Source of the DNA: Massiliimalia massiliensis
Lineage (GTDB): Bacteria > Bacillota > Clostridia > Oscillospirales > Ruminococcaceae
Length of the DNA: 64,000 nucleotides
Direction: 5' to 3'
Assembly (NCBI RefSeq): GCF_900155615.1
Contig: NZ_FUHT01000003.1
Span: forward strand, 620,001 to 684,000
This document shows, in pieces, positions 8,773 to 17,114 of the stretch. Every line of letters starts with the position of its first letter. Positions within the stretch are counted from its first letter, which is position 1. The position numbers and the translations under genes are program-made. A model generated the notes under the pieces. The model made no database searches. It saw only the letters and a program-made list of their open reading frames with translations, and had not been told where the DNA came from.

Positions 8773-10584
8773 ATGGACGTATTTTTTCAGATAGTCACTA
8801 TGGCCGGAGGTCTGGCCCTGTTCCTGTTTGGGATGCATATGCTTTCAGCCGGTTTAGAAAAATTTTCGGGAGGCCGGCTGGAACGAATCCTGGAAAAGCT
8901 GACCAGCAATGTCTTTAAAGGCGTTCTGCTGGGCGCGGTAGTTACTGCCGCAATCCAAAGTTCTTCCGCTACAACCGTAATTGTAGTTGGACTCGTTAAT
9001 GCTGGAATTTTAAAGCTGCGATCTGCAATTGGCATTATTATGGGCGCAAATATCGGCACCACTGTGACCGGCCAGATTCTTCGTTTGGCTGAGCTCGATG
9101 CCAGCGGGAGCGCCAGCACCCTGATCCAGATGATTAAACCAAATTTCTGGGCACCCTTGATTGCGATCGTCGGAGTTGTCATGATGATGGCAACCAAGAG
9201 GAAAAAAACAAAAATCGTAGCAGAAATTTTGATCGGCTTTGGCGTACTGTTCCAGGGCATGTTTATTATGACCGACGCTGTCAAACCGCTCAGTGATTCC
9301 CCGATGTTCCATGATATGTTCCAGACATTGGGCAATAATCCGCTGCTTGGCGTTTTAGTGGGAGCGCTGGTGACTGCAATTATCCAAAGCTCTTCAGCTT
9401 CTGTCGGTATTTTGCAGGCGGTTGCCTCAACCGGAGCGGTCACCTATTCGGCTGCGTTTCCGATTATTATGGGACAGAATATTGGTACCTGTGTTACCTC
9501 GCTGCTTTCCAGCATCGGGACGTCAAAGAATGCAAAGCGTGCGGCAATGGTACATCTGTATTTTAATATCATCGGTACGATTGTATTCTTGGTAGCCGTG
9601 TATACGATTAATGCATTCTGGCCGTTCTCTTTCTGGAGTGAGGCAATCGGAATGGGAGGCATTGCGAACGTACACACCCTGTTTAATGTGGTTGTGACAA
9701 TATTGTTCCTGCCGTTTACAAGATTGCTTGAAAAGCTCGCAATCCTTACTATCCGGGGCAAGGCGCTTGACGAGGACGAAAAGGATATCGCTGCTGAGCT
9801 TGGTATGCTGGATGACCGTTTTCTTGTTTCTCCATCGCTGGCATTGGACCAGTGTAAGGAAGTCGTGGTAACCATGGGGGAATATGCACAGACAAATTTC
9901 CGCAAGTCCATTAACCTGTTGACCAAATATGATGTAAAAAAGGCGGACAAGATCTATTCGATGGAGGATTCTATTGATAAGATGGAGGACCATCTGAATA
10001 ACTATATCCTAAAATTAGCTGACCGTGAGCTAACCGAAGCGGAAAACCGGACAATGACCAATACCCTGAGAATGATTTCTGAGTTTGAGCGGATTGGCGA
10101 TTATACCATTAATATCGTAGAATGTGCAGAAGCTCTGACCGAGAAGGAGGCAAAGGTCTCTAACAAGGCGATGGAAGAGCTGAAAACGCTCCATGCCGCA
10201 GTGCAGGAGATTGTCAATATGGCGCTTACTAGCTATCGCAATAATGATCTGGCAATGGCAATCCATATTGAGCCGTTGGAAGAGACAATTGATATGATTC
10301 AGGATGCGCTGAAAACCAAGCATATTGAACGCCTGAAAAAAGGAAAATGCACTATTGACGGCGGATTGGTTTTCCTGGATGTATTAACGAATCTGGAACG
10401 TATTTCTGACCACTGCTCCAATATTGCGGTTTATTTGATTGGCTATCAACAAGGCAGTGAAATGATTAACCGACATGAATACATCAAACGGATGCACGAA
10501 GGCGACTTTAATGACTATACCTACTACATGGAAGAATACAAAAAGCGTTATTTTGATCCGATTCTAACAAAAGGAAAAGCATAA
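8773..10584 (+). CDS. Na+/phosphate cotransporter with PhoU-like tail
   Basis: Membrane symporter of the NptA/YjbB (PNaS) family importing phosphate with sodium. The first ~330 residues hold about eight membrane segments and the two inverted family repeats, each with QSSSATT or QSSSAS. Residues ~340-603 form a cytosolic PhoU-like helical domain thought to regulate uptake. 603 residues, normal length. GGAGG site 9 nt upstream of the ATG. Monocistronic, ending at a strong terminator. Confidence 0.93.
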   Translation: MDVFFQIVTMAGGLALFLFGMHMLSAGLEKFSGGRLERILEKLTSNVFKGVLLGAVVTAAIQSSSATTVIVVGLVNAGILKLRSAIGIIMGANIGTTVTGQILRLAELDASGSASTLIQMIKPNFWAPLIAIVGVVMMMATKRKKTKIVAEILIGFGVLFQGMFIMTDAVKPLSDSPMFHDMFQTLGNNPLLGVLVGALVTAIIQSSSASVGILQAVASTGAVTYSAAFPIIMGQNIGTCVTSLLSSIGTSKNAKRAAMVHLYFNIIGTIVFLVAVYTINAFWPFSFWSEAIGMGGIANVHTLFNVVVTILFLPFTRLLEKLAILTIRGKALDEDEKDIAAELGMLDDRFLVSPSLALDQCKEVVVTMGEYAQTNFRKSINLLTKYDVKKADKIYSMEDSIDKMEDHLNNYILKLADRELTEAENRTMTNTLRMISEFERIGDYTINIVECAEALTEKEAKVSNKAMEELKTLHAAVQEIVNMALTSYRNNDLAMAIHIEPLEETIDMIQDALKTKHIERLKKGKCTIDGGLVFLDVLTNLERISDHCSNIAVYLIGYQQGSEMINRHEYIKRMHEGDFNDYTYYMEEYKKRYFDPILTKGKA

Positions 10585-10617
10585 AAGAAGGCCGGAATTT
10601 TTCCGGCCTTCTTTTAT
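10584..10617 (+). terminator. Terminator of the Na/Pi symporter gene
   Basis: Perfect 14-bp stem (AAAGAAGGCCGGAA with its complement) and a T-rich tail, starting at the stop codon. Confidence 0.9.
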
Positions 10618-10636
10618 ATTTAGAATTAGAAATCCC

Positions 10637-10665
10637 TTGACAAAAGGATCAGAATATTGTAAAAT
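10637..10665 (+). promoter_or_regulatory. Promoter of the interrupted tRNA-Leu 5' half
   Basis: TTGACA (10637-10642), 17 bp, TAAAAT (10660-10665), 33 bp ahead of the tRNA-like 5' half. Probably the original chromosomal tRNA promoter, now separated from its gene. Confidence 0.65.
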
Positions 10666-10697
10666 ATAAAAGCATTCGATTTCTTAAAAGCTGAATT

Positions 10698-10740
10698 GCT
10701 GGTGTGGCGGAACAGGCAGACGCAAGGGACTTAAAATCCT
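10698..10740 (+). pseudogene. 5' half of a tRNA-Leu gene left by integration
   Basis: Bases 10698-10740 match acceptor, D-arm and anticodon loop (CTTAAAA) of the tRNA-Leu at 17110, differing in the acceptor stem (GCTGGTG against GCCGCTG). No variable arm, T-arm or 3' acceptor follows; the sequence turns into element DNA. It is the left attachment remnant. Confidence 0.75.
10703..10733 (+). repeat. Left attachment repeat (attL)
   Basis: 31-bp direct repeat identical to 17115-17145, covering the D-arm to the first two anticodon bases of tRNA-Leu. It marks the left border of the element that carries the integrase at 10941. Confidence 0.8.
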
Positions 10741-10781
10741 GTGGGTATCACTTAAAAAGTTGAAAGAATATGAATTGCAAA

Positions 10782-10830
10782 AAAGTCAGTGTTTATGCGG
10801 GTTTACGCATTTCACCGACTTTATTTTTTT
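10782..10830 (+). terminator. Terminator just inside the element's left end
   Basis: AAAGTC-GTG pairs with CAC-GACTTT around a 21-nt loop holding ATGCGGGTTTACGCAT, followed by ATTTTTTT. It would stop transcription entering from the interrupted tRNA promoter. Confidence 0.65.
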
Positions 10831-10886
10831 GCAATCCTGTATATTTCAAAACAATAAGTCCTGTATAGTAAAAATCGGGATTTCTC

Positions 10887-10915
10887 TTGATAATCCTGTG
10901 TGGTTGTGCTATACT
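10887..10915 (+). promoter_or_regulatory. Integrase promoter
   Basis: TTGATA (10887-10892), 17 bp, TATACT (10910-10915); a GGGGG ribosome site then precedes the ATG at 10941. Confidence 0.7.
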
Positions 10916-10940
10916 ATGAAATATAAAAGGGGGTAATATA

Positions 10941-12128
10941 ATGGGAAAAGAACAAGGAAATTTTTTCGCAAATATAGATATTGAAGTAGCACCGCAAGAG
11001 ATAGAAAAAGAACAGGCAGAGGAAAAGGCATGGCAAGAAGCGCTTGAAAGAGCGTCTATAGCCGCTCCTAATGTAAAGCTAAAGCGGACAAAGAAATTGA
11101 TGGTAGATAAAATGACTACTCCGCTTTGGAAGTTGGAAAGCCTTTTCATGTCGGAACAGGAAGCAAAGAATAATACAGATGAAACCTTAAAATATTACCG
11201 CTCTTGTTTTAAAACATTATACGAGTTTTTAGCGATTCACGCAACGGAAGAAGAGGAAGACTTTCAAAAAGTATTGGAACAGTATAATGGTGACGTAATT
11301 CGCTTCGCAAAAAATCTTACTTTACTTTTTTTAGAATCGGACGAAATTGACTATTGGTATCGGAATTATCTAAAAGATGTTAGGAAACTAAGTGAGCAAA
11401 CCATATTAAAAGAATTTCGTGGATTTCGTGCTATCAATTACTTTGCAATGGAAAATGGTTGGATTGAGCGGCGTAAAATCAACATCAAAGATGTTGAACC
11501 ACCCATAAAAAACACATATACACAAGACGAAATTGCACGGTTGATAGTTAAACCGGATATTGACGATTTCTCAAAGTATAGAAGTTGGGTAATGGTGTGT
11601 CTTTTTCTTGCAACTGGTATGCGTGTTACTTCTGCTATATCGTTAAAGGTAAGTGATATCGATTTAGAAGAAGGGTATGCAAATGTAAATGTAGTAAAAA
11701 ATCGCAGCCCTATTCGCATTTCCCTTGTAAAAAGCATTATTCCTAAATTAGAAGAATATATCAGAGAATGGCGGTCAGACGATAGAGGCGTACCGCTCTA
11801 TGATGAATACTTGTTTTGCAATCCATACGGACAAAAACTTACACGAGACGCCGCCTCTAAAGTTATAGCAAGTTATAATAGGTCAAGAGGTGTGGGGAAA
11901 ACTTCCATTCATCTTTTCCGGCATACGTTTGCAAAAAACTGGATTCTGGACGGTGGAGATATTGCGACTTTGCAAAAGATGTTGGGACAAAAGTCTTTAA
12001 AGATGGTAACACGTTATGCAAATCTTTATGCAACGGATATAAAACCTAAAGCGGAAGACCATGCTTTGCTAAATAAAGTACAGCCCCGCTCCGGCAGAAC
12101 AAAGCTTAAGCGGCGTGGCACACGTTAA
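10941..12128 (+). CDS. Tyrosine recombinase / integrase of the element
   Basis: Site-specific recombinase that should integrate and excise the element at the tRNA-Leu anticodon loop. In 395 residues it has an N-terminal core-binding (SAM-like) domain (about 65-190) and a C-terminal catalytic domain: first Arg in ATGMRVTSAI, HLFRHTFAKN box, and active-site Tyr in TRYANLY. The first ~50 residues are charged. It begins 208 bp from attL. AT-rich codon use differs from the chromosomal genes on both sides. Confidence 0.92.
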   Translation: MGKEQGNFFANIDIEVAPQEIEKEQAEEKAWQEALERASIAAPNVKLKRTKKLMVDKMTTPLWKLESLFMSEQEAKNNTDETLKYYRSCFKTLYEFLAIHATEEEEDFQKVLEQYNGDVIRFAKNLTLLFLESDEIDYWYRNYLKDVRKLSEQTILKEFRGFRAINYFAMENGWIERRKINIKDVEPPIKNTYTQDEIARLIVKPDIDDFSKYRSWVMVCLFLATGMRVTSAISLKVSDIDLEEGYANVNVVKNRSPIRISLVKSIIPKLEEYIREWRSDDRGVPLYDEYLFCNPYGQKLTRDAASKVIASYNRSRGVGKTSIHLFRHTFAKNWILDGGDIATLQKMLGQKSLKMVTRYANLYATDIKPKAEDHALLNKVQPRSGRTKLKRRGTR

Positions 12129-12138
12129 TAGACAAAAA

Positions 12139-12172
12139 GGAAGCGGCAAGAATCAATTTCTTGCCGCTTCCT
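12139..12172. terminator. Bidirectional terminator between convergent genes
   Basis: GGAAGCGGCAAGAA stem with complement, TCAA loop, and T-rich flanks; separates the integrase from the converging gene at 12185. Confidence 0.75.
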
Positions 12173-12184
12173 TTTGCGCTTTCA

Positions 12185-12523
12185 TTATTCATCAAGCATT
12201 TGGATTCTATCCAACAAAGACAGTTTTTTCTTTTTCTTGGCTACTAACTCGGGATAGAATTTTTTTGCAAATTCAGACCGGAATTTAGGGAAGTACTTAT
12301 CCTCTCCATGTTCTAAAATGCATTGCGCAATATTTTGTTTTACCCATTCCCTATCTTCTTTGCTTGCGGTTTTGCAAAAATTATAGATGAAATCATTGCT
12401 TATATCAAGCACCTTTTCGACTTGCTTTTCCTCTTTGCTGTTTAGTTTTTCGTCTGCATTTATCGTTTCTCCGCTCTTGTTTCCATTACCGCTTGCAATC
12501 TTTCTGATTTCTTCATGTGACAT
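12185..12523 (-). CDS. Small hypothetical protein of the element
   Basis: 112 residues, acidic and lysine-rich, predicted all-helical, no membrane segment. The C-terminus ends in a poly-Lys stretch and LSLLDRIQMLDE. No family recognised. A minus-strand TTTACA-N17-TATTAT promoter lies about 50-80 bp upstream (near 12570-12600). Convergent with the integrase, so a separate unit. Confidence 0.65.
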   Translation of the reverse strand: MSHEEIRKIASGNGNKSGETINADEKLNSKEEKQVEKVLDISNDFIYNFCKTASKEDREWVKQNIAQCILEHGEDKYFPKFRSEFAKKFYPELVAKKKKKLSLLDRIQMLDE

Positions 12524-12723
12524 TTTTACCTACTCCTTTTCGTTTTATTTGGTGTTTATTTTCCCTGTGTCTATATAATAGCATAGATAAATCTATTTGT
12601 AAACCTCTTTATTTAGACGTGGATTCGCAAACACACACTCTGAATTTATGCAGTATTTATGCGGGTTTATCTAACAAAAGTGTTTGTAAAGGTATATTTA
12701 TTTTTCGATTTTCTCATGCGCTA

Positions 12724-12758
12724 TTTTTTTAAAAAGAAAAGCGGGATATACTTCCCGC
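12724..12758 (-). terminator. Terminator of the XRE regulator gene
   Basis: Minus strand: GCGGGAAG/ATCCCGC stem beginning at the stop codon, then TTTTCTTTTTAAAAAAA. Confidence 0.75.
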
Positions 12759-13010
12759 TTACAAATCATTATCAGTAACTTGTATGTTTTTACTTTCTTC
12801 CTTTTCAGCCGCAACAAGGATATTGCTTGCTTTTATATTCAATGCGTCTGCAATTTTATATAGGGCGTTTACCGTGGGGCTTCTCACCCCTAATTCAATC
12901 TTACTTAGGTGGCTTCTATCTATGTTAGCAAGCCCGCTTAATACTTCTTGTGAAAGTCTCCGCTCTTCTCGAAAACTTTTGATAACATTACCGATTACTT
13001 TAGGATTCAT
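12759..13010 (-). CDS. XRE-family HTH regulator
   Basis: 83 residues, almost entirely one Cro/C1-type helix-turn-helix (RRLSQEVLSGLANIDRSHLS, then KIELGVRSPTVNALYKIADAL). It faces the lipoprotein gene at 13109 across a 98-bp control region holding a 14-bp-arm palindrome, so autoregulation and control of the lipoprotein are likely. The protein at 61284 is closely similar (SQEVLSGLA-I-RSHLS-IE-G) and also faces a small lipoprotein gene. Confidence 0.88.
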   Translation of the reverse strand: MNPKVIGNVIKSFREERRLSQEVLSGLANIDRSHLSKIELGVRSPTVNALYKIADALNIKASNILVAAEKEESKNIQVTDNDL

Positions 13011-13022
13011 TACCCCACCCCC

Positions 13023-13051
13023 TTGACTTCTATTTTACAAGGAAGTATAAT
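13023..13051 (+). promoter_or_regulatory. Lipoprotein gene promoter
   Basis: TTGACT (13023-13028), 17 bp, TATAAT (13046-13051). The downstream palindrome overlaps the end of the -10 box and the expected start site. Confidence 0.75.
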
Positions 13052-13084
13052 GAACATTGAGGTGTATTAGCCTCAATGTTCATT
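13049..13084. promoter_or_regulatory. 14-bp-arm palindrome, probable operator
   Basis: AATGAACATTGAGG (13049-13062) and its exact complement (13071-13084) flank 8 bases. Position over the -10/+1 of the lipoprotein promoter fits an XRE repressor site; it could alternatively form a 5' hairpin on the mRNA. Confidence 0.65.
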
Positions 13085-13108
13085 ATTAAAGAAATGAGGA
13101 ATAGAAAA

Positions 13109-14095
13109 ATGAAAAAAGTATTATCTTGTTTTTTGGCTTTGGTAATGGTAATAGGCATTGCAGGTTGTTCATCAGCACCAGCAGAAAATACGAGCACAAC
13201 AGAAACAAAACAAACAGGTGGGGCATTATCTTATGAAGAATTGCTTGAAAAAGCAGAACAAATTGAACTTTCAAATATTTATGCTGACGCTGACGAAAAT
13301 GCACTTAGAGCAGAGCAAAAGTATGTAGGAAATACATATAGATTTGCCGCTTATGCATCAGAAATAGAGAAAGATAATTTTAGAACTCCTACTTTTATAG
13401 ACTATGGCTATCACTCTATCGTAAATTTAGTTGATAAAGGAGATTTAATAAATTTATCAAAATCTAATACCTATGAGGTTGTAGGTGTAGTTTCTTCTAT
13501 TGATGACAGTACTATTGTTTTTAATAATGCCTATCTAATAGAGCCAGATAATTATGATTTTGTTTTAGATGGTTTGTATTATAGTGAAACGGGTGCATTA
13601 GACCCCTCACGATATAATCTAACAGCCGATGAATTTTTAAAGAAAAATCCACAACTGTTAGAAGAAAACTTAAAAGAAGATGATGAGATAGATTTATTTG
13701 TTTTTGCTACTCTTAACGCTTCTAACAAAGATGGAGCAGATTTATATTTACCTAATAAAGCAGACAATGGAGAATTAGCACTTGAATTAAAAATTGGCAA
13801 TAAGTCTTATAATACTATATTTAAAATAAATGATATTGACCGCAGAATGTCAAAATTCTTTGATGGCTATGATGATGGATATTATTCAACCGAAAATGCT
13901 CTTAAAGCAGGTAGCGACGATAGTGCAGAGATTGCAGGACTATTCTCGGTAGAATACGGCATTTATAAAGAAGCGGTTGAAGCAAATGCAGAAGTAACGC
14001 TTAGTTGGGGCGGAAAATATACAATCACCGCAAATGCAAAAGATATTGTTAAAACAGGTAGTGTTTCTACCATTGCTGAAAAACTTAATGGTTAA
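13109..14095 (+). CDS. Secreted lipoprotein of unknown function
   Basis: 328 residues. Starts MKKVLSCFLALVMVIG with lipobox IAGCSS, so it is diacylated at Cys20 and anchored outside the membrane, followed by a Ser/Thr-rich linker. The body has no recognised family; it is acidic, probably beta-rich, with several Tyr/Asp-rich turns. The ATG at 13109 follows a TGAGG site; longer in-frame starts from 13076 lie inside the palindrome. Controlled from the promoter at 13023 and probably by the divergent XRE protein. Confidence 0.75.
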   Translation: MKKVLSCFLALVMVIGIAGCSSAPAENTSTTETKQTGGALSYEELLEKAEQIELSNIYADADENALRAEQKYVGNTYRFAAYASEIEKDNFRTPTFIDYGYHSIVNLVDKGDLINLSKSNTYEVVGVVSSIDDSTIVFNNAYLIEPDNYDFVLDGLYYSETGALDPSRYNLTADEFLKKNPQLLEENLKEDDEIDLFVFATLNASNKDGADLYLPNKADNGELALELKIGNKSYNTIFKINDIDRRMSKFFDGYDDGYYSTENALKAGSDDSAEIAGLFSVEYGIYKEAVEANAEVTLSWGGKYTITANAKDIVKTGSVSTIAEKLNG

Positions 14096-14110
14096 ATCAA
14101 TATTGACTTG

Positions 14111-14140
14111 CCTCCCTTATGGGAGGCTTTTTTCTTTTTC
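14111..14140 (+). terminator. Terminator of the lipoprotein gene
   Basis: GCCTCCC/GGGAGGC stem with TTAT loop and a long T-rich tail. Confidence 0.9.
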
Positions 14141-14211
14141 CTTTTGCCCGCTTGTACCCTGTTTTCGCATATATCACCCGCTCTTTGTTGTGTATATTGC
14201 ACAATCAAAAT

Positions 14212-14240
14212 TTGAATTTATTGTAAAATAATGCTATAAT
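14212..14240 (+). promoter_or_regulatory. Helicase gene promoter
   Basis: TTGAAT (14212-14217), 17 bp, TATAAT (14235-14240); leader of about 110 nt follows. Confidence 0.7.
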
Positions 14241-14261
14241 ATATATAGAAAGTTAAGAGAG

Positions 14262-14320
14262 AAACAACTAATAGTTGTTTCGAGAAGCAGTGCATTTTGT
14301 ACTGCTTCTTTCTATTTTTA
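14262..14320 (+). promoter_or_regulatory. Leader with tandem hairpins (attenuator)
   Basis: Hairpin 1: AAACAACT/AGTTGTTT (14262-14280). Hairpin 2: GAAGCAGT/ACTGCTTC (14284-14308) followed by TTTCTATTTTT. The second looks like an intrinsic terminator placed before the helicase start, so expression may depend on read-through. No known riboswitch class recognised. Confidence 0.6.
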
Positions 14321-14355
14321 ACAACAATTAAAATTTAGAAAGGATTGAAAATTTC

Positions 14356-15579
14356 ATGAAGAGTACAAAGTGGCTTTCGGAAGCGGTAGATATCAGCAAT
14401 ATTAAAAGCGGGGTACTCAATGTAATAAAAGCACCTTGCGGAAGTGGCAAAACAACCTTTGCATTGGGAAGCCTTACAAGAATGGCAAGCAGAAACAGCA
14501 AATATCTTTATGTAATTGATACAACAAATGGGCGAGACCAAATTTTAAAGAAACCAAGTACCGCAAAATATAGTTATGAATGGGAACAGTTTATAAAACA
14601 GGGTAAGCAACCGCAAAATGTTATTGGAGAATATGACCTTTATGATGAAAATAAAATCGTTGTAATTACCTACGCCAAATTTGGAAGTTTAGTAAATAGA
14701 ATACCAAATTTTGGCTATGGATTTGAAACTATTGTTTGTGATGAAATCCATCAGGGAATCCGCATGGCTTCATATAAAAATAAAAATATCACTGACAGGC
14801 GATACACTTTGGAAGCAATTAAAAGATTGCGGGAGTTAGTCGACCACTCTAACGTCAAAGTAATTGGGTTATCTGCAACACCGGCTATTACTGAAAAATA
14901 TTTTTTTCGTGGTAAAGTCCATTATATTCCAGTTGCCCCAGATGTGCGCCAGTATGAAACTACTGAAACCATTAAATACAATGGTATCAGTTCTATTGTT
15001 GATACCATTCGAGCAGGGGATAAAGTAATTGTTTATGTTCAGAGCGTTACCAGAATAAAGGAACTATGGAATAAGTTAAAAGCAAAGGGTATTAGTCGGT
15101 GTAGTGCTATTTGGAGTACACAGAGTAAGGATCACGAAATGACAGATGAACAGTACAATATCCGCCACTATATCATAGAAAAAGAAGAACTACCACCCGA
15201 TATTGATGTGCTTCTCATTAACGCCAGTAGCGAAACAGGAATCAATATTCGAGGACAAATTGACTATATGTTTGTTCACACGAGAGCAGAAGACACACGC
15301 ATACAAGTACGTGGACGGTATCGGGATAATTTAAAGAAGTTATATGTACTGGACTATGATACCGAAATAACCATACCGGACGAGTATTTAGATAGACCTT
15401 TTTTTGAAGAAGAAAAAAAAGAACTGGCTTTAAAGTTAAATGTGAAGAACGAAAAAGGGGAAGTAGTTGGGTGGACTACCATAGAACGGCGCTTGCCAGA
15501 GAATCATTATCGAGTAGTAAGAGACAAAGATAACGGTAGATGGTATCGTGTTATCACAGAAGACTACTCCACTTTATAA
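14356..15579 (+). CDS. DEAD/DEAH-box helicase-like ATPase of the element
   Basis: 407 residues. Superfamily 2 features: Walker A APCGSGKTT (about residues 27-35), motif II DEIH, motif III SATPA, and a motif VI-like QVRGRYR near residue 320. Shorter than typical helicases and lacking a recognised accessory domain, it is a type seen on Bacillota mobile elements, where a replication or mobilisation role is supposed. It is transcribed from its own attenuated leader. The DEIH rather than DEAH box is a small variation. Confidence 0.8.
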   Translation: MKSTKWLSEAVDISNIKSGVLNVIKAPCGSGKTTFALGSLTRMASRNSKYLYVIDTTNGRDQILKKPSTAKYSYEWEQFIKQGKQPQNVIGEYDLYDENKIVVITYAKFGSLVNRIPNFGYGFETIVCDEIHQGIRMASYKNKNITDRRYTLEAIKRLRELVDHSNVKVIGLSATPAITEKYFFRGKVHYIPVAPDVRQYETTETIKYNGISSIVDTIRAGDKVIVYVQSVTRIKELWNKLKAKGISRCSAIWSTQSKDHEMTDEQYNIRHYIIEKEELPPDIDVLLINASSETGINIRGQIDYMFVHTRAEDTRIQVRGRYRDNLKKLYVLDYDTEITIPDEYLDRPFFEEEKKELALKLNVKNEKGEVVGWTTIERRLPENHYRVVRDKDNGRWYRVITEDYSTL

Positions 15580-15893
15580 TACCCTATATAATACACTCTA
15601 AATTTTGGAAAAATAAAAAACAATTCCAAAATTTGGGTTGTATATCTATAAGAACTTCAAATTTTGGAAAAGTAAAAAACATTTCAGTCTGACAATGTGC
15701 GTGGTATATTCCAAAAAAATAAACCAAATTTCCCACTATCCCGAAACCTTTCCCCTCTCCGTACCCGCTCCCGCTATTCAACTTTTATACGGTTGTTTTC
15801 GATATAAGGCGTTATTTGCCATTCCACTTATAAATGGTAGAAATAATAAAATATGTTCCCGCTTTTAGCGGAACAAAACAGGAGGTGAAAAAC
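15580..15893. repeat. Non-coding A/T-rich region with inverted and direct repeats
   Basis: An 11-bp-arm inverted repeat (AAATTTTGGAA at 15600-15610, complement at 15624-15634) lies in a run where the left arm plus the following A-rich bases recurs directly at 15659. Nearer the next gene, GTTCC-CGC/GCG-GAAC (about 15854-15874) forms a small hairpin. Position after the helicase suggests an origin or transfer site; this is inference. Confidence 0.5.
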
Positions 15894-16217
15894 ATGGATA
15901 GAGAAGATTTCACAAATGCCGTAGTCCGTATGCGCAATGAAAGCGTACACGCAGAAGAACACCGGCAAGAAATGATTGATATTGCAAAACAAGTAGTCAA
16001 TCAATATGTCAACACAACCCTAATGCAAACCATTAGGCAAATGGTTGAAGAAGCCATAGCGCAAACATTAAGGGACTTTGAAACCGGACGATTGAACATT
16101 AACTATGACTTTCATAGTACAGTGGCAAAGCAAACTGAAAAGATGATAAAAAATGTATTTGAAAAAGAAATAGGCAGAATGTTTAAAAAACACGGTATCA
16201 ATATCAAATGGAAATAG
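15894..16217 (+). CDS. Small helical protein of unknown function
   Basis: 107 residues, charged and predicted mostly helical, with repeated heptad-like spacing (MRNESVHAEEHRQEMIDIAK) suggesting a coiled coil. No family recognised. The start at 15894 has an excellent AGGAGGTG site; an in-frame upstream ATG at 15834 lacks one. It ends at an intrinsic terminator, so it forms its own unit or ends the helicase operon. Confidence 0.65.
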   Translation: MDREDFTNAVVRMRNESVHAEEHRQEMIDIAKQVVNQYVNTTLMQTIRQMVEEAIAQTLRDFETGRLNINYDFHSTVAKQTEKMIKNVFEKEIGRMFKKHGINIKWK

Positions 16218-16223
16218 ACAACG

Positions 16224-16252
16224 AAAAACGGTAGCTTTATGCTATCGTTTTT
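16224..16252 (+). terminator. Terminator
   Basis: AACGGTAGC pairs with GCTATCGTT, followed by TTTTCTTCTTG, just after the stop at 16217. Confidence 0.75.
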
Positions 16253-16372
16253 CTTCTTGTTTAAGTGTTTCTAAAGGTGTACCTTTAAAGATATACTAAA
16301 ATAGGACAAAACGGCAAACAAAACGTGTCCCTAAACTATCGAAATAATTTTCAAATATGTTTTTAAATACTA

Positions 16373-16401
16373 TTGACTTTTACAAACACTTCTGATATAA
16401 T
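16373..16401 (+). promoter_or_regulatory. Resolvase promoter
   Basis: TTGACT (16373-16378), 17 bp, TATAAT (16396-16401). Confidence 0.75.
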
Positions 16402-16427
16402 TAGTAATAAAGAAAGGGGTAATTGAA

Positions 16428-17048
16428 ATGACAGAAACAAGGGTACACGGATATATAAGAGTTTCAAGCAAAGACCAGAACGAGGGAAGACAAATCGCCG
16501 CACTAAAAGAATTTGGTATAGCGGAACGAGATATATACATTGATAAACAAAGCGGAAAGAATTTTGAAAGACCGGAATACCAACGCCTTTTAAATTCAAT
16601 CAGAAATGGAGATTTGGTAGTTGTTCTATCTATTGACCGATTAGGACGCAACTATACCGAAGTACAAGAACAATGGCGGTATATCGTAAATGAATTAGGC
16701 GCAGATATTAAAGTGCTTGATATGCCATTGCTTGATACAAGGGTAAACGGAGACAATATAGATACCCGCTTTGTATCGGATTTGGTTTTACAAATACTTT
16801 CCTATGTAGCACAAAAAGAGCGAGAAAACATAAAGGAAAGGCAAGCACAAGGTATTGCGTATGCAAAGGCAAGGGGTAAACATATAGGCAGACCAAAAGC
16901 GGAATACCCTGTTAATTGGAGACAAGTCTATAACTTATGGCATAATCAAAAGGCAATTACGGCAAAGGAAGCAATGGAGCGTACAGGATTAAAACGCAAC
17001 ACCTTTTATAAATTAGCGGCAAAATATGAACAATCAAAGGAAAAATAG
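16428..17048 (+). CDS. Small serine recombinase (resolvase/invertase family)
   Basis: 206 residues: N-terminal resolvase catalytic domain with the Ser nucleophile in YIRVSSKDQ, the Arg-rich SIDRLGRNY motif, then the long E-helix and a C-terminal HTH (NLWHNQKAITAKEAMERTGL). Size and layout match plasmid and transposon resolvases that separate multimers or invert segments. It is the last gene before the right repeat, 62 bp from the tRNA-Leu. Ribosome site AAAGGGG. Confidence 0.92.
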   Translation: MTETRVHGYIRVSSKDQNEGRQIAALKEFGIAERDIYIDKQSGKNFERPEYQRLLNSIRNGDLVVVLSIDRLGRNYTEVQEQWRYIVNELGADIKVLDMPLLDTRVNGDNIDTRFVSDLVLQILSYVAQKERENIKERQAQGIAYAKARGKHIGRPKAEYPVNWRQVYNLWHNQKAITAKEAMERTGLKRNTFYKLAAKYEQSKEK

Positions 17049-17066
17049 TCTTTTTCATGTTCGGGA

Positions 17067-17095
17067 TTGACAATTTGCAAATGGTATGCTATACT
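17067..17095 (+). promoter_or_regulatory. tRNA-Leu promoter supplied by the element
   Basis: TTGACA (17067-17072), 17 bp, TATACT (17090-17095), 14 bp before the mature tRNA 5' end. It lies on the element side of the right repeat. Confidence 0.8.
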
Positions 17096-17114
17096 ATATC
17101 TTGTATCTTGCCGC

